A DNA stretch of 15,347 nucleotides from JAIBBG01 sp043748015 (GTDB lineage Bacteria > Bacteroidota > Bacteroidia > Flavobacteriales_D > Sanyastnellaceae), in NCBI GenBank assembly GCA_043748015.1, contig JAYTOA010000130.1, positions 1 to 15,347 on the forward strand, written 5' to 3'. This document shows, one piece after another, positions 13,156 to 15,347 of the stretch. Numbering within the stretch: position 1 is the stretch's first letter; the number at the start of each line of letters is the position of its first letter. Under the pieces are notes generated by a model, which was not told where the DNA came from, ran no database searches, and was given only the letters and a program-made list of their open reading frames with translations. The translations under genes were made by a program, and so were the position numbers.

Positions 13156-14222
13156 TTTTTTCTGTTGATGGTAAAATGCACGAGTGCTTCCAGTGAATCC
13201 CTTGTCTCACTTTGGGGAAAGGTAAACAACAATTCTAAAGCTTTGTCGCGAAATGCTTCCATTCTTAGGCTTGCATATTCGATACCTCCGGCAGCAACAA
13301 CGTCTGCAACCAATGCTTTCACCTTTTCTTTATCGGTGTTGTGGTGCTTTACAATTTTCACCAATTTTCTTCTCTCCGATGACGAACTATGCTGAAGTGT
13401 ATAAATCAGAGGCAGCGTCATCTTCTTCTCCTGAATGTCAATTCCTGTAGGCTTTCCAATATTTTCACCAAAGCCGTAGTCGAGTAAATCGTCCTTGATT
13501 TGAAATGCAAGACCGATGTTTATTCCGAACTCATACATCTTATCAATGCTGACCTTTTCAGCCCCGGCAGCCGAGGCGCCACTCATGCAACATGCACCAA
13601 TCAAAGAAGCAGTTTTCTGTCGAATAATATTGTAATAGACCTCTTCATTGATGTTGAGCAGTCGTGATTTTTCCTGTTGAAGCAATTCACCCTCACTCAT
13701 TTCTTTCACTGCTTTGGAAACAATGCGAAGCAATTCAAACTGATTATTTTCAACACTCATCAACAGACCTTGTGACAACAAATAATCACCAACAAGCACT
13801 GCGATTTTATTTTTCCATAATGCATTCACAGAAAAAAAACCTCTGCGCGTGTTTGCATCATCTACAACATCATCATGCACCAAAGTAGCGGTATGCAAAA
13901 GTTCAATGAGTGATGCTGCAGTGTATGTGGCTGGTGTGATTCCTCCACACAACTTGCTGGAGAGAAACACAAACATCGGACGCATCTGCTTTCCTTTTCT
14001 CTTGATGATATAGTGGGTGATTTTATCAAGTAACAGGTTGTCACTTTTCATAGCTGCTTTGAAGAAGTTCTCAAACTCTTCCATTTCTGCAGCAATAGGC
14101 ATCTGTATTTTATCGAGGGCACTCAATGAAGTGGCCAAATGTAATGCGCGGTCACATTGGGCTGCATCAGAATACAAGATTTGATGATCTCGCTCAATTG
14201 TGATGCAACCTAATTTGCGCAT
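13152..14222 (-). CDS. Long-chain polyprenyl diphosphate synthase (IspB-like)
   Basis: A trans-isoprenyl diphosphate synthase, 356 residues from the ATG at 14222. First Asp-rich motif HDDVVDDANTRRG (Asp117-Asp121) in the context LLHTATLVHDDVVD, second KDDLLDYG (Asp244-Asp248), and a GKQMRP substrate-binding loop near residue 77. The small residue five positions before the first motif (Ala112) and the match to E. coli IspB (HTATLLHDDVVD) point to a long chain, as needed for the menaquinone side chain in this phylum. Homologues usually start near LDKIQMPIAAEM. The ATG used here adds about 32 residues but has AAGGAG 7 bases upstream. A TTG at codon 33 (14126) is the alternative start. It is followed by the MORN_2 lipoprotein with an ATGA overlap. 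Confidence 0.93.
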   Translation of the reverse strand: MRKLGCITIERDHQILYSDAAQCDRALHLATSLSALDKIQMPIAAEMEEFENFFKAAMKSDNLLLDKITHYIIKRKGKQMRPMFVFLSSKLCGGITPATYTAASLIELLHTATLVHDDVVDDANTRRGFFSVNALWKNKIAVLVGDYLLSQGLLMSVENNQFELLRIVSKAVKEMSEGELLQQEKSRLLNINEEVYYNIIRQKTASLIGACCMSGASAAGAEKVSIDKMYEFGINIGLAFQIKDDLLDYGFGENIGKPTGIDIQEKKMTLPLIYTLQHSSSSERRKLVKIVKHHNTDKEKVKALVADVVAAGGIEYASLRMEAFRDKALELLFTFPQSETRDSLEALVHFTINRKK

Positions 14223-14235
14223 AAAACATCTCCTT
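14223..14235 (-). promoter_or_regulatory. Shine-Dalgarno sequence before the 14222 start codon
   Basis: Minus-strand AAGGAG (14230-14235) lies 7 bases before ATG. Canonical ribosome binding sites are uncommon in Bacteroidota, so this favours the upstream start despite the unusual N-terminal extension it creates. Confidence 0.5.
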
Positions 14236-14254
14236 ACAGATCGTCCGGAATGTT

Positions 14255-14283
14255 AAAAGCTAAATCTGCATTAGGGATTTAAA
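14255..14283 (-). promoter_or_regulatory. Candidate promoter for the prenyl synthase/lipoprotein unit
   Basis: Minus strand TTTA (14280-14283), 17 bases, then TAGCTTTT (14255-14262), a seven-of-eight match to TAnnTTTG. It overlaps the divergent plus-strand promoter. The -33 box and the spacing are poor. Confidence 0.3.
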
Positions 14284-14301
14284 CATCCTTTTATACTTTC
14301 G
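14271..14301 (+). promoter_or_regulatory. Candidate promoter of the secreted repeat protein gene
   Basis: TTAG (14271-14274), 19 bases, then TACTTTCG (14294-14301), seven of eight matches to TAnnTTTG at ideal spacing. It implies a leader of about 30 bases before the ATG at 14338. Confidence 0.45.
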
Positions 14302-14337
14302 CGGGCTGATTTTTTTTTAACCACAACTACATCACGT

Positions 14338-15347
14338 ATGAGAAAACACTACACAATTGTTTTAAGTATTACTCTTTTGATTATCGGTTTCCAACAAACC
14401 GCTATCAATGCACAATGCACGAACAACAATACATTTTATCAAGATATTAGTACGACGACCAATGGTCAGGTAGCAACTGCCAATTGTGTTTTCGGTGGTG
14501 AGTATCTTACAGCAACCGTATGCACGGGTGTTACTTATACTTTCTCAACGTGCACTTCCACGTGGGACTCGCAGATCACGCTATTCGATGCTATTGGCAA
14601 TTTTCTTGCTTATGACGATGATGGTTGCGCGAATGCGGCAGGAGGCTCTTTACTCATCTGGACTTCTACACTTGACGGTGTAATCAATGTTGTTGTAGAT
14701 CAATACAACTGTGCATCCAACACATCTTGTGCTGTAATTACAAATACACAATCCGGAACTTGTGCAGCTACCGGAGCTTGTGCCAATAACAATGTGCTTT
14801 ACAACGTAAATGCAACTCCAACAGGTCCGGGCAACACGGTATCTGTACCACTCGTTTATGGTGGAGAATATTTGAACGTTACTGTTTGTAACGGTGCATC
14901 ATACACCTTCTCTACATGCGGAGCAACTTATGATACGCAACTTTCGCTTTACACACCGGCAGGAACATTGCTTGCTTATGACGACGACGGTTGTGGAGTC
15001 AATCCTGGTGCAAGCACGATGACTTGGACATCCAACATGACGGGAACAGTGCGGTTGCTTCTGGATCAATATCCATGTGTGAGCAATACGACCAATACTA
15101 CTGTTTCTATCACCCAAAACACAGCGTGTGCCGGAATATGTGCATTCACGAATGTGACATCTTCATTTCTTGGATGTGTTGGAGCGCAAGCGAATGTTCA
15201 ATTTACCCCAACTTTCACGGGGACTTGCACCATTGCAGGGGTGTGGATGAATACAGGCGCCGGATATGTATATCTCGATCTATCTGCGAGCAACTTCACT
15301 TCAGGAAGTGCTATCGGATTGTTTCTCAACCTGAGCAATACTACCTA
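14338..15347 (+). CDS. Secreted Cys-rich protein with duplicated PPC-like beta domains (3' partial)
   Basis: The frame is open from ATG 14338 to the window end, giving 336 residues without a stop. A signal peptide covers about 1-25 (ending TAINAQ). Two copies of a domain of about 115 residues follow (about 27-141 and 148-262), offset by 122. Both have GGEYL, TVC-G--YTFSTC, LAYDDDGC and V-LLDQY-like segments (GGEYL at 53 and 175, LAYDDDGC at 90 and 212). The pattern resembles the bacterial pre-peptidase C-terminal (PPC) beta-sandwich seen in exported Bacteroidota proteins. A third, different beta-rich region begins near 268. By analogy the missing C-terminus could carry a T9SS sorting domain, but that lies outside the window. 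No catalytic domain is visible, so the function (protease, adhesin or other) is open. Confidence 0.88.
   Translation, partial: MRKHYTIVLSITLLIIGFQQTAINAQCTNNNTFYQDISTTTNGQVATANCVFGGEYLTATVCTGVTYTFSTCTSTWDSQITLFDAIGNFLAYDDDGCANAAGGSLLIWTSTLDGVINVVVDQYNCASNTSCAVITNTQSGTCAATGACANNNVLYNVNATPTGPGNTVSVPLVYGGEYLNVTVCNGASYTFSTCGATYDTQLSLYTPAGTLLAYDDDGCGVNPGASTMTWTSNMTGTVRLLLDQYPCVSNTTNTTVSITQNTACAGICAFTNVTSSFLGCVGAQANVQFTPTFTGTCTIAGVWMNTGAGYVYLDLSASNFTSGSAIGLFLNLSNTT

Overview
The window is a chromosomal fragment of a Bacteroidota bacterium, probably a gliding or adhesin-secreting member of the Chitinophagales/Flavobacteriales type. The main evidence is a type IX secretion system (T9SS) group: a SprB-repeat adhesin with a type B (gliding_CTERM/CHU_C) sorting domain, a PorP/SprF-like outer-membrane protein and a PorE-like OmpA lipoprotein. 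Supporting evidence is a GWxTD lipoprotein, a signal-peptide TonB C-terminal domain protein, MORN_2 repeats, and several matches to the Bacteroidota promoter consensus (TTG/TTTG, about 19-21 bases, TAnnTTTG) in place of E. coli-type promoters. No phage genes, intact transposase gene, cas genes or resistance genes were seen.

Layout. Bases 1-4779 (+) hold the T9SS cargo (5' end outside the window), the PorP/SprF protein and the PorE-like protein, closed by a hairpin terminator at about 4803-4834. Bases 4953-7502 (-) hold rmuC followed 3 bases later by a GWxTD lipoprotein. A divergent gene at 7575-8012 (+) encodes a small periplasmic TonB-C-domain protein. Bases 8013-8925 are non-coding by ordinary criteria. 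They contain a 386-bp palindromic element (MITE/REPIN-like), a possible tiny transcription unit (promoter, 29-codon ORF, terminator) and an inverted repeat. Bases 8926-10371 (-) encode an aldehyde dehydrogenase of the 2-aminomuconate semialdehyde/ALDH8A1 type. A tRNA-Gln(UUG) follows at 10465-10535 (+), with a consensus promoter and a near-perfect hairpin terminator. Bases 10536-11207 form a repeat field: a second, internally deleted 237-bp copy of the palindromic element embedded in degenerate repeats of about 70 bp. Bases 11208-12209 (-) encode a secreted glucosaminidase with two LysM domains. Bases 12210-12606 carry an unrelated 21-bp inverted repeat. Bases 12607-14222 (-) are a two-gene unit, a long-chain polyprenyl diphosphate synthase overlapping a MORN_2 lipoprotein by ATGA. 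A divergent, secreted, duplicated-domain protein starts at 14338 (+) and runs off the window.

How the genes work together. The first three genes fit one module: a T9SS-exported surface adhesin, a dedicated PorP/SprF-type outer-membrane partner, and a peptidoglycan-binding lipoprotein that could anchor the assembly to the wall. The other genes are general housekeeping or envelope functions (RmuC, prenyl chains for quinones, wall hydrolase) with no single shared pathway. The most unusual content is non-coding: the paired palindromic elements around aldehyde dehydrogenase and tRNA-Gln, the repeat field next to the tRNA, and the tiny transcription unit at about 8508-8740.
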